From the NCBI GenBank assembly GCA_003235715.1, contig QJVM01000261.1, forward strand, positions 1 through 42,469: a stretch of 42,469 bases of DNA, in the 5' to 3' direction. Position 1 is the stretch's first letter. The number at the start of each line of letters is the position of its first letter. Positions 24,691 through 31,716 of this stretch are shown here, one piece after another. The notes under the pieces are model-generated. The model searched no databases. It worked only from the letters and a program-made list of their open reading frames with translations, and was not told the origin of the DNA. Position numbers and translations under genes: made by a program. Origin of the DNA: Nitrospirota bacterium (GTDB taxonomy: Bacteria > Nitrospirota > Thermodesulfovibrionia > SZUA-242).

Positions 24691-25926
24691 GTGACGTTGG
24701 GTCGGTCCGTGTCGCCGAAGGCCCACGGGAAGCCTCTTCTTGAAGCCCGTGGCTTGTGCAAGACCTTCGGAGGCCTTGCGGCGGTTTCCGGTGTAAGCCT
24801 TTCGGTAAATCCCGGGGAAGTCGTGGGGCTTATCGGCCCCAACGGCGCCGGGAAGACTACGGTTTTCAATTGCCTGACCGGAATCACGAAACCATCCGCA
24901 GGAACGATCCTCTTCGACGATGCAAACATCGCCCCCCCCGTGGAACCGTCCGCCCGAAAGAGGGTCCACCTTCTGGGGCATCTCAGCATAGGGGCCGCCT
25001 TGGTCTGGATTCCCATGGTGACGGCTCTGGTGCTTCCTCACGTGTTCTTCCAATTGGAGACCGCCCTCGGTCTTCTGCTGGTCGGAGGATTGCGCGTTCT
25101 TACTGCACTGCGAGTTCGCTATGGCCAGGAATGGGCCCGCGGCCTCATGATTCTATTTGCCTTCCTGGATGTGGGAGGCGGCCTGTACTGGTCGTTGACC
25201 CTTGAACGTTTTTCGGATTATCGGTTCTTCCCGATTGGGCCCGACTGGATGCAGTATACCTCCCTCAAACCATTAGCCGCGGCCTTTTCTCTTACACTCT
25301 TGGCCTTTGGCGTCTGGGTGCTCAGAAACCTCTTCGCTACAGGGGTCAAGGCGGTATTCGGCGCCACGATGCGACCCGACGAGGTGAATGCGCTCGGAAT
25401 CGCCCGCACGTTCCAGAACATCCGGCTCTTCGGGAGTCTGACCGTGCTGGACAATGTTCGGATAGGTCTTCACCGTAAGGCCACGGTCGGTTTCTGGGGA
25501 GCCCTGTTTCGCACTCGGCGCCAGGACGACGAGGAGGATGCGATCACCGCAAAGGCTCTGGGATGGCTGCGCTTTGTCGGACTGGACCACAAGGCGTGTT
25601 CACTGGCAACGAACGTCGCGTATGGAGACCAGCGCCGCCTCGAAATTGCCCGCGCACTGGCCAGCGAACCCCGTCTATTGCTGCTCGATGAACCCGCCGC
25701 CGGAATGAACCCGCAAGAGACGGCCGGTCTGGTACGGCTGATGGAAAAGGTCAGGTCACGGGGCACAGCCATCCTGGTTATCGAGCACGACATGAAAGTG
25801 ATCATGCGCATCTGTGACCGAATCGTAGTCCTGGACCATGGCGAAAAGATTGCCGAGGGGACCCCCGATGAGGTACAACAGAACCCCCGGGTCATAGAGG
25901 CCTATCTCGGTCGAGACGCCGCCTGA
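24691..25926 (+). CDS. livG: LivG-type ABC ATPase carrying a four-helix membrane insertion
   Basis: ATPase subunit of the Liv transporter, 411 residues instead of the usual 250-270. All catalytic elements are present: Walker A GPNGAGKTT (49-57), Q-loop Gln in RTFQN (242), signature VAYGDQRR (309-316), Walker B LLLLDEP (329-335) and H-loop H366 in VIEHDM. The C-terminal LivG tail is normal. The odd part is residues about 84-226, inserted where a normal LivG goes straight from its first strands to the Q-loop. This part has four hydrophobic segments (about 93-120, 123-140, 148-170, 192-214). The start is a GTG with AAAAGGGG eight bases upstream. The frame, composition and downstream motifs are intact, so this is not a frameshift artefact by eye. 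Whether the ATPase is active is unknown. Confidence 0.9.
   Translation: MTLGRSVSPKAHGKPLLEARGLCKTFGGLAAVSGVSLSVNPGEVVGLIGPNGAGKTTVFNCLTGITKPSAGTILFDDANIAPPVEPSARKRVHLLGHLSIGAALVWIPMVTALVLPHVFFQLETALGLLLVGGLRVLTALRVRYGQEWARGLMILFAFLDVGGGLYWSLTLERFSDYRFFPIGPDWMQYTSLKPLAAAFSLTLLAFGVWVLRNLFATGVKAVFGATMRPDEVNALGIARTFQNIRLFGSLTVLDNVRIGLHRKATVGFWGALFRTRRQDDEEDAITAKALGWLRFVGLDHKACSLATNVAYGDQRRLEIARALASEPRLLLLDEPAAGMNPQETAGLVRLMEKVRSRGTAILVIEHDMKVIMRICDRIVVLDHGEKIAEGTPDEVQQNPRVIEAYLGRDAA
24940..25368 (+). other. In-frame membrane-domain insertion inside livG
   Basis: Codons 84-226 of livG. Flanks align to a normal LivG: GTILFDDANIAPP before, RPDEVNALGIARTFQN after. The insert has four hydrophobic stretches; basic residues lie before the first (PSARKRVH), between the second and third (RVRYGQEWAR) and after the fourth (RNLFATGVK). 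This follows the positive-inside rule for an even-numbered bundle with both ends in the cytoplasm, so both halves of the ATPase could stay on the same side. It begins right after a run of eight C residues (24932-24939). Confidence 0.8.
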
Positions 25927-25974
25927 CCGTTACGACTTATCATTCCTCACGAGACTTATTTCGTCCGTTTACCA

Positions 25975-26011
25975 ATCGGCAATATTCATGCCCTGCACCA
26001 CCCCTGCCGAT
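25975..26011. repeat. Inverted repeat upstream of the STAS gene
   Basis: ATCGGCA (25975-25981) and TGCCGAT (26005-26011) form a perfect seven-base inverted repeat separated by 23 bases. No T run follows on either strand, so it is not an obvious terminator for livG. A second, compact palindrome GTCTCC-A-GGAGAC lies at 26030-26042. Either may be an operator for the STAS gene; no regulator is implied by sequence. Confidence 0.35.
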
Positions 26012-26126
26012 GTGAAAATTACCTTTACCGTCTCCAGGAGACATGCCATCCTGAAACCAAGTTAAAGGGCCAATCCGGCAGCCCCCTGAGACCCGCGGGA
26101 GGGGCCTAACGAAAGGAGCACATGTC

Positions 26127-26483
26127 ATGCTGGGCTATACACTGGAAAAGAAGGGGAATACAGGGATCCTGAGCATAGAAGGGAACTTGACGCTTCAATC
26201 AACGGCGCGGCTGCATACCTTACTCGGACAAGCCCTGGCCAATGGTTCTTCCCGGGTTATCGTCGATTTTCATGATGTCCGAACAGCAGACGTAAACCTG
26301 TTTCAGGTCCTCTGCCACGCCAACCGGAAAGCCACAGACCTGGGCAAGCAAATCACCATCAGGGGCGAACTTCCGGACCCTCTCGGAAGCCTCGTCAGCG
26401 TCGCGGGTTCCGACATTCTGGGGAGTTGCACGATGTGCCCCAGGGACTCGTGCGTCTGGAAATGCTGTGTGACCAAGCCCTGA
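26127..26483 (+). CDS. STAS-domain protein with cysteine-rich tail
   Basis: Small cytoplasmic protein of 118 residues. Residues 1-90 look like a STAS domain of the anti-sigma-antagonist type: LEKKGNTGILSIEGNLTL, then VIVDFHDVRTADVNLFQVL. The position of the regulatory phospho-serine in SpoIIAA-like proteins (usually D-S) reads D-V-N here, so switching by serine phosphorylation is unlikely. The tail carries five cysteines in 14 residues (C101, C104, C109, C113, C114), spaced C-x2-C-x4-C-x3-C-C, which suggests metal or iron-sulfur binding or redox sensing. A Shine-Dalgarno (AAAGGAG) precedes the ATG at 26127; an ATG five bases earlier is out of frame. It follows livG by 200 bases. The partner is unknown. 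Confidence 0.75.
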   Translation: MLGYTLEKKGNTGILSIEGNLTLQSTARLHTLLGQALANGSSRVIVDFHDVRTADVNLFQVLCHANRKATDLGKQITIRGELPDPLGSLVSVAGSDILGSCTMCPRDSCVWKCCVTKP

Positions 26484-26516
26484 CGAGGGTCCTTGCCCGT
26501 GTGTAGTCGTAGGGGT

Positions 26517-26855
26517 CTAATGATGGCAGTACTTCTGGATGATGCGAATGGCAAGAGCCACCTGCTCTCGCGCGATGTTTCGGATCCTCGCCTGCTCCTT
26601 CAGTTCTGACGGGGTGGGAAAATAACGATCCACGTCACTCCGGGTATACTTGGCCGGTGTGCTGTTCAAGGCAAGAGCTGCAATATCCTGCACACAGACG
26701 TCGCACTGACAGAAGGGCTCCTCGCGCGTGTCAATGGCCTCCTGAATGGCATCGAAGACCATCTCTTCCGTCAGGTTGACCAGACTTTCCGTGGAAAAGC
26801 CGTATCTTGACCCTGTTCCATTGTCATCCATTACGTAAATTGTCGACACAAGCAC
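26517..26855 (-). CDS. ComFB-family protein
   Basis: Protein of 112 residues matching the late-competence ComFB family: VNLTEEMVFDAIQEAI, then EEPFCQCDVCVQDIAALALN, with three cysteines at C49, C51 and C54. Members in cyanobacteria have been reported as cyclic-dinucleotide receptors; in other bacteria the role is unclear. The family's core ends near YTRSD; here about 40 extra, mostly helical residues follow. The GTG at 26855 has AAGG seven bases upstream; an ATG at 26831 is an alternative start that would trim eight residues. It is the only leftward gene within the liv locus, convergent with the STAS gene (33-base gap) and divergent from the TPR gene, so it has its own promoter. Confidence 0.85.
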   Translation of the reverse strand: MLVSTIYVMDDNGTGSRYGFSTESLVNLTEEMVFDAIQEAIDTREEPFCQCDVCVQDIAALALNSTPAKYTRSDVDRYFPTPSELKEQARIRNIAREQVALAIRIIQKYCHH

Positions 26856-27193
26856 GCCGGAACCTTAACGCCTTTGCGGAAAGCTGGACCCTTCGTTCAG
26901 GGCAGATGATGTACCCAACTACCGGGGGTCCCCCTGGCAATAGCAGGGGGACGGACTCGATGCACGGCGTTTCCTGCAACCACGGCCGCGAGGGTTTCCC
27001 TGACCGTTCACGCGAGCAGACCTCCACCCGTAAGGCTCCTTCAGGAATCCACCGTCTGCGACCATGACGTTGGATTTTCCCAAGTCGATGGATATCCGCT
27101 AGAATAGGTCCTCATCCAGACGGCTGCTCTCCGGGTTGGCCATGTCCTCCCATTCCGAGCGGGCCGTGTTCTGTATGAAGAACGTCTTGGCCC
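26856..27193. other. Divergent intergenic region with perfect hairpin
   Basis: No gene was recognised in this 338-base gap between the comFB-like and TPR genes; it must contain their two promoters. A perfect nine-pair hairpin, GTCCCCCTG (26928-26936) with CAGGGGGAC (26944-26952) around a seven-base loop, has no T run after it. TAGAAT near 27100 is a possible -10 box for the TPR gene but has no good -35. A 62-codon plus-strand ORF at 27136 is probably spurious. Confidence 0.45.
26928..26952. repeat. Perfect nine-base-pair hairpin, function unknown
   Basis: GTCCCCCTG and CAGGGGGAC flank the loop GCAATAG. It could be an RNA element in the leader of the comFB-like gene (read leftward), part of a small RNA, or a DNA operator. 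Lack of a T run argues against an intrinsic terminator. Confidence 0.5.
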
Positions 27194-27697
27194 ATGGACC
27201 AACTGCAGGGAACCCAACCGAAAAGCTGCGCAGAGTTTCAGGAGGAGGTCTTGAGGCTACTCCGCTCGGGCCGACGCAACCCCGCGCTCGGAGCCATCCG
27301 GGAGGCTCTTCGATATTATCCTGATGATCCGTTTCTGCTTTCCTACCAGGGATATCTCATATCGGTCGTTGAGAAGGACGGAAGGCGGGGTGTACAGCTA
27401 TGCCGCAAAGCCATCAACGGGCTGGGTGACGCTCTGGTGAACGGAACGTCCGTGGATTATTCCCCATATTTTCTCAATCTGAGCAAAGCCTATCTTTCAG
27501 CCGGCGACAAGAAGTCCGCCATGCAGGCAATCCAGAGGGGTTTGACTTTCAATGCAAACTCTCGGGCGCTGCTCTGGGAACTGAAACGACTCGGAACCCG
27601 CCGGTCTCCTCCCATTCCATTTCTAAAGAGAAGCAACCCGCTCAACAGGATCATTGGGAAACTGCGCCACAAGGTCGTTGGCCGGAAGGGCAGTTGA
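27194..27697 (+). CDS. TPR-repeat protein
   Basis: Cytoplasmic protein of 167 residues built from tetratricopeptide-like helical pairs. These are recognisable as RSGRRNPALGAIREALRYYPDDPFLLSYQGYL (near 25-56; shown: ALGAIREALRYYPDDP) and FLNLSKAYLSAGDKKSAMQAIQRGL near 100-120. The last 40 residues are strongly basic (ending KLRHKVVGRKGS). No signal peptide or membrane segment is present. TPR proteins act as protein-interaction scaffolds; no partner is evident. Position between livG and livF in the same direction suggests co-expression with livF. The ATG at 27194 has no clear Shine-Dalgarno, so the start is uncertain. Confidence 0.75.
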   Translation: MDQLQGTQPKSCAEFQEEVLRLLRSGRRNPALGAIREALRYYPDDPFLLSYQGYLISVVEKDGRRGVQLCRKAINGLGDALVNGTSVDYSPYFLNLSKAYLSAGDKKSAMQAIQRGLTFNANSRALLWELKRLGTRRSPPIPFLKRSNPLNRIIGKLRHKVVGRKGS

Positions 27698-27707
27698 CCC
27701 CCATCCC

Positions 27708-27732
27708 GCCAGGCAGGGGCGTGACGCCTGGC
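27708..27732 (+). repeat. Hairpin just upstream of livF
   Basis: GCCAGGC (27708-27714) pairs perfectly with GCCTGGC (27726-27732) around an 11-base loop containing AGGGG. It ends five bases before the livF ATG at 27738. No T run follows. It may hold the loop's AGGGG near the start codon or modulate livF translation. Confidence 0.45.
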
Positions 27733-27737
27733 AAGCA

Positions 27738-28457
27738 ATGGCCTCCCCCATGCTCTCACTCGATAACGTTCATACCTATTACGGAAACATCCATGCCTTG
27801 AAGGGGGTCAGCCTCACCCTTCGGAAGGGTAGCATTGGTTGCCTGATAGGAGCCAATGGGGCGGGAAAGACCACAACGCTGATGACCATCTCGGGTCTCG
27901 AACGGGCAAGACAGGGGACGGTCTCCTTTGACGGAATGCCCATACAGAGCCTTCCCCCTGACCAGATCGTCAAGTTGGGCATCTCCCAGGTCCCTGAGGG
28001 GAGACGGATCTTCCCGCGTCTCACCGTAAGGGAAAATCTCATGCTGGGGGCCTATATCCGTAAGGATTCCTCAGGTGTTCGTAAGGATATGGAAAGGGTC
28101 CTCGGCTATTTTCCCAAGCTGGCCGAGCGCCTTGGCCAGGAGGGAGGCACCCTCTCGGGCGGTGAGCAGCAAATGGTGGCCATCGGTCGTGCCCTGATGG
28201 CCAGCCCCCGTGTCATGCTTCTGGATGAGCCTAGTCTGGGACTCGCTCCCCTCGTGGTGGAAAAGATCTTCACGATCATCCGCCAGATAGCGTCCGACGG
28301 GATCACGGTCCTCCTAGTGGAACAAAATGCAAACGCCGCCCTCCGTCTGTCCGACTACGGGTGGGTGCTCGAAACCGGCCAGGTGGTCATGGAGAATCCG
28401 GCGCAAGACCTGTTGCGCGATGCCCGGGTCAGAGAAGCCTATCTCGGCGAAGCCTGA
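27738..28457 (+). CDS. livF: Branched-chain amino-acid ABC transporter ATPase LivF
   Basis: Second ATPase of the Liv transporter, 239 residues, normal length. Walker A is GANGAGKTT, Q-loop region GISQVPEGRRIFPRLTVREN (shown: QVPEGRRIF, a LivF hallmark), signature TLSGGEQQM, Walker B VMLLDEPSLGLAP and H-loop region LLVEQNANAAL, where LivF proteins normally have Gln in place of the His. The nearer ATG at 27750 is an alternative that removes four residues. It is separated from livG by three unrelated genes, one of them reversed, so it may depend on a promoter upstream of the TPR gene. Confidence 0.95.
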   Translation: MASPMLSLDNVHTYYGNIHALKGVSLTLRKGSIGCLIGANGAGKTTTLMTISGLERARQGTVSFDGMPIQSLPPDQIVKLGISQVPEGRRIFPRLTVRENLMLGAYIRKDSSGVRKDMERVLGYFPKLAERLGQEGGTLSGGEQQMVAIGRALMASPRVMLLDEPSLGLAPLVVEKIFTIIRQIASDGITVLLVEQNANAALRLSDYGWVLETGQVVMENPAQDLLRDARVREAYLGEA

Positions 28458-28570
28458 CCCCGTCCGCTTCCGAAAATCGCCCGCATTTTCAGCCGCGAGG
28501 ACAGGACCTCCTTGACTAAAGGAAAAAGCCCGCATTATCATTGCGTTTCATAACATTGAAGGGGGCCTTC

Positions 28571-30049
28571 TTGGACGAATACAGCGAAATCGTAAAGGAG
28601 CGAATCAAGACCATTCAGGAAATCCGGGAACTGGGGTGCGAACCGTACAGCAGTGAGCCCTTCGAGGTTTCTCACACGGCAGGCCCTGTGGTGGATGAAT
28701 GGAAGGAGGCCTCAGAGGAAGCCCTCCAGGCGACGGCCCGGGAGTACCGCCTGGCAGGCCGGATTGTCGGCCTCCGAAATTTTGGAAAAGCGGCCTTTGC
28801 GCATCTCCAGGACAGCACGGGAAAGATTCAGATCTTTTTTCAGAAGGACCAGTTGGGGGAAGGGTTCAAGCTGGTCAAGAAACTGAACGTGGGAGATATA
28901 ATCGGCATTCGTGGAACCCTTTTTAGAACCAAGACAAACGAACTGACGGTCAGTGTGGCGTCCTTCCGTTTACTGACCAAGTCCATCCGCCCCCTCCCTG
29001 AGAAGTGGCACGGGCTCAGTGATATCGAGACACGATACCGCCAGCGGTATGTGGATTTGATCGTCAACCCGGGGGTTCGAGAGACGTTCAAACTTCGCAC
29101 CCAAATCGTCCGTTCCATCCGCCACTTCCTCGACTCGAAGGGATTTATCGAGGTCGAGACGCCCATGATGCAATCCGTCCCCGGAGGCGCGACCGCAAAA
29201 CCCTTCAAGACCCATCACAACGCCCTGGGCATTGACCTTTTCCTCCGCATAGCACCGGAGCTATACCTCAAGCGTCTGCTCGTGGGAGGTTTTGAACGGG
29301 TCTACGAGATCAACAGAAACTTCCGAAACGAAGGCATCTCAACCCGGCACAACCCTGAATTCACCATGGTGGAGTTCTACATGGCTTATGCGGACTACCG
29401 CGTGATGATGGACTTCATCCAGAATCTCCTTGTGACCGTGGTGACCGAAAACACCGGAAGTCTGCAAGTGAACCTTGGCGATGGAAAAATTGATTTCACG
29501 CCTCCCTGGCCCCGCCTGCGAATGATGGATGCCCTCCGCGAGGAGGGGATTCCTGAAGACGCCCTTGGCGGGCTTGAAGCCGCAAAAGCCTGGGGGACCG
29601 CCAAAGGCATGGATATGAGCAACGTCCACTCCCTGGGCAAGGCTCTGGACGAGATCTTTTCAGAGATCATAGAACCGCGGCTGGTTCAGCCCACCTTTGT
29701 GATCGATCATCCCGTGGAACTGAGTCCCCTGGCCAAAAGGAAGAGGGATGAGCCTCATCTGGTGGAACGATTCGAGCTTTTCATTGACGGGCGTGAAATA
29801 GCCAACGCGTTCTCAGAGCTGAATGACCCTTTTGACCAGAAGGCACGTTTTGAGTCGCAGCTCAGGGACCGTGAACAGGGAGACGAGGAAGCCCATCTCA
29901 TGGACGAGGATTTCCTGAGAGCCCTCGAATACGGTATGCCTCCGGCGGCTGGTGCAGGCATCGGGGTGGACCGCCTTGTCATGTTGCTGACCGCGTCCCC
30001 GTCCATCCGGGACGTTATCCTTTTTCCGCAGCTGAAGCCGGAAGCCTGA
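28571..30049 (+). CDS. lysS: Lysyl-tRNA synthetase, class II
   Basis: Charges tRNA-Lys with lysine in the cytoplasm. With the chosen start the protein has 492 residues, the usual length. The N-terminal OB-fold anticodon domain spans about 50-145 (AGRIVGLRNFGKAAFAHLQD; shown: GRIVGLRNFGKAAF). The catalytic domain has motif 1 in FIEVETPMMQ, motif 2 in FRNEGISTRHNPEFTMVEFY (shown: RNEGISTRHNPEFT) and motif 3 in GAGIGVDRLVMLLT. I place the start at the TTG at 28571 because GAAGGGGG sits five bases upstream; an earlier in-frame TTG at 28541 lacks such a site. The gene is followed by the lol genes, an arrangement seen in other deltaproteobacteria. Confidence 0.96.
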   Translation: MDEYSEIVKERIKTIQEIRELGCEPYSSEPFEVSHTAGPVVDEWKEASEEALQATAREYRLAGRIVGLRNFGKAAFAHLQDSTGKIQIFFQKDQLGEGFKLVKKLNVGDIIGIRGTLFRTKTNELTVSVASFRLLTKSIRPLPEKWHGLSDIETRYRQRYVDLIVNPGVRETFKLRTQIVRSIRHFLDSKGFIEVETPMMQSVPGGATAKPFKTHHNALGIDLFLRIAPELYLKRLLVGGFERVYEINRNFRNEGISTRHNPEFTMVEFYMAYADYRVMMDFIQNLLVTVVTENTGSLQVNLGDGKIDFTPPWPRLRMMDALREEGIPEDALGGLEAAKAWGTAKGMDMSNVHSLGKALDEIFSEIIEPRLVQPTFVIDHPVELSPLAKRKRDEPHLVERFELFIDGREIANAFSELNDPFDQKARFESQLRDREQGDEEAHLMDEDFLRALEYGMPPAAGAGIGVDRLVMLLTASPSIRDVILFPQLKPEA

Positions 30050-30153
30050 TCTCCGATGCCGATACGGAAGATCCACAGGCCTGATCCTCGCCTCTTTCCG
30101 AGAAGGCACGAAAGGGCTGGAAATCCCGGCCGGTAACCACGGGGAAGAACCAG

Positions 30154-31386
30154 ATGAGACCAGCCTACCCGCTCTTCGTCGGACTCCGCTACCTCCGTGC
30201 CAAGAAGAGAAATCGCTCTATATCGGTGAATACCATCATTTCCATTGCGGGAGTGGCTCTGGGAGTCATGGCGCTGGTCACCGTTCTCTCGGTGATGACA
30301 GGATTCCAGGACGACCTGCGCAAGAAAATCCTCGGAGTCAATGCCCACGTGGTGGTCATGCAGTACACCGGAAGAATGACGGATTCGCGGCGCGTCATGG
30401 ATGAAGCCGCGCAGGAAGAAGGGGTCACTGGGGTGGCGCCGTTCATTATTGGCCAGGTCATGCTGAGTTCCGGAGACAAAGTCCACGGAGTGGTTCTCCG
30501 TGGAGTGGATCCCCTCAAGGAGGCGGAAACAACTGATCTTCTAAGCAACCTGAAAGAGGGAGAACTCGACTTTACGGAGGGCGGTGAAAAGGGTCTTCCC
30601 GGTCTCGTCATCGGACGGGAGCTGAGTCACATTCTCGGCGTACACGTAGGAGACCGGGTGAATATGATATCCCCTCTGGGCGCCCTGGGCCCGATGGGGA
30701 TGATTCCGAAGGCCAGGGGGTTCCGGGTAACCGGGATCTTCGAAGCGGGCATGTACGAGTATGATGCCAGCCTGGCCTATATCGATATTCCCCACGCACA
30801 GGACTTTCTGAATATGGAGGACGGAATTACCGGGGTGGAACTGAGGCTTGAGGATATTTACGAGGCCGGAAGAGTCGCCCGCCGTCTTCAGGCCCGGTTG
30901 GGCTACCCGTATCATGCCAGGGATTGGATGCAGATGAATCGCAATCTTTTTGCGGCGCTCAAACTTGAAAAGATCGCCATGTTCCTCATTCTGACTCTCA
31001 TCATCTTGGTAGCGGCTTTCAACATCGTTGGAACTCTGGTGATGATGGTCATCGAAAAGAGCAGGGACATTGCCATCCTAAAGACGATGGGAGCCACCCG
31101 ACGCGGTATCATGACCATATTCATGACCCAGGGCCTCTTTGTGGGCATTCTCGGGACTGCTCTGGGTCTGGCGGGCGGGTATATCCTCTGCTATGTTCTC
31201 CAGGAAACTCAGCTCATTTCTCTTCCGGGAGACGTGTACTACCTGGACCACCTCCCCGTGCACATGCGGGCGGGGGATTTCCTGTGGGTAGGTCTGGCGG
31301 CCATGCTCATCAGCCTGCTGGCGACGGTATACCCCTCCCTGCAAGCGGCCAAACTCGATCCTATAGAGCCCTTACGTTATGAATAG
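30154..31386 (+). CDS. Lipoprotein-releasing ABC transporter permease, LolC/LolE family
   Basis: Inner-membrane subunit of the LolCDE-type machine that extracts lipoproteins from the inner membrane and gives them to LolA. The protein has 410 residues. It starts FVGLRYLRAKKRNRSISVNTIIS (shown: GLRYLRAKKRNRS), then the first membrane helix (about 28-50), a large periplasmic domain (about 55-265), and three further helices near 273-300, 317-345 and 370-395. The C-terminus PSLQAAKLDPIEPLRYE is the family signature. Only one such permease gene is present, so it may act as a homodimer, as reported for LolF-type permeases, or have a partner elsewhere. LolC versus LolE cannot be separated here. Confidence 0.93.
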   Translation: MRPAYPLFVGLRYLRAKKRNRSISVNTIISIAGVALGVMALVTVLSVMTGFQDDLRKKILGVNAHVVVMQYTGRMTDSRRVMDEAAQEEGVTGVAPFIIGQVMLSSGDKVHGVVLRGVDPLKEAETTDLLSNLKEGELDFTEGGEKGLPGLVIGRELSHILGVHVGDRVNMISPLGALGPMGMIPKARGFRVTGIFEAGMYEYDASLAYIDIPHAQDFLNMEDGITGVELRLEDIYEAGRVARRLQARLGYPYHARDWMQMNRNLFAALKLEKIAMFLILTLIILVAAFNIVGTLVMMVIEKSRDIAILKTMGATRRGIMTIFMTQGLFVGILGTALGLAGGYILCYVLQETQLISLPGDVYYLDHLPVHMRAGDFLWVGLAAMLISLLATVYPSLQAAKLDPIEPLRYE

Positions 31387-31467
31387 GAACCCGGGCCCGG
31401 TGCCGGGCATGCTCGAAGATTGTGGGGGCCCCGGACCCCGTCGGAACCTTGCCAGAGGAGTCAGGAC

Positions 31468-31716
31468 ATGGTGATAAAGGCATTGAAAGCTGTGAAATGG
31501 TTAGTCCTTGTGGCTCTGCTCCTTGCCGGGTTCGCCATTTATCTCGCCATCACTGGAGGAGGGGATTCCTTCCGCTGGGTCGCCCAGAAGACGGAGGAGA
31601 CCGGACAATCTCTGGGCGATACTTTGGAGAAAACGGCGGACAAGGCAGACCGGATCGAGGAGGCTGCTGACAAGGCCGGTGAACGTTTGAAAGAAATCCG
31701 GGACAAGATTCCGTGA
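31468..31716 (+). CDS. Small membrane-anchored helical protein coupled to lolD
   Basis: Product of 82 residues with one membrane segment (about 9-28: KWLVLVALLLAGFAIYLAI in part). A hydrophilic, strongly amphipathic helical tail rich in Lys, Glu, Asp and Ala follows, with repeats such as EKTADKADRIEEAADKAG. The Lys-rich N-terminus before the helix suggests the tail faces the periplasm. GAGGAG seven bases before the ATG at 31468 is a good Shine-Dalgarno. Its TGA overlaps the GTG of lolD (GTGA), so the two are translationally coupled. I recognise no family; similar low-complexity helical tails occur in YtxH-like proteins. Placement inside the lol locus suggests an accessory role in lipoprotein export, but that is inference. 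Confidence 0.75.
   Translation: MVIKALKAVKWLVLVALLLAGFAIYLAITGGGDSFRWVAQKTEETGQSLGDTLEKTADKADRIEEAADKAGERLKEIRDKIP

Noticed and set aside
24932..24939. Run of eight C residues at the edge of the LivG insert as a possible frameshift error
   Set aside because: Both the upstream ATPase half and the downstream insert and second ATPase half are in the same frame, so changing the run length would break the protein.
28541..28570. Earlier TTG start for lysS
   Set aside because: No ribosome-binding site precedes it, whereas the TTG at 28571 has GAAGGGGG at proper spacing and gives the usual protein length.
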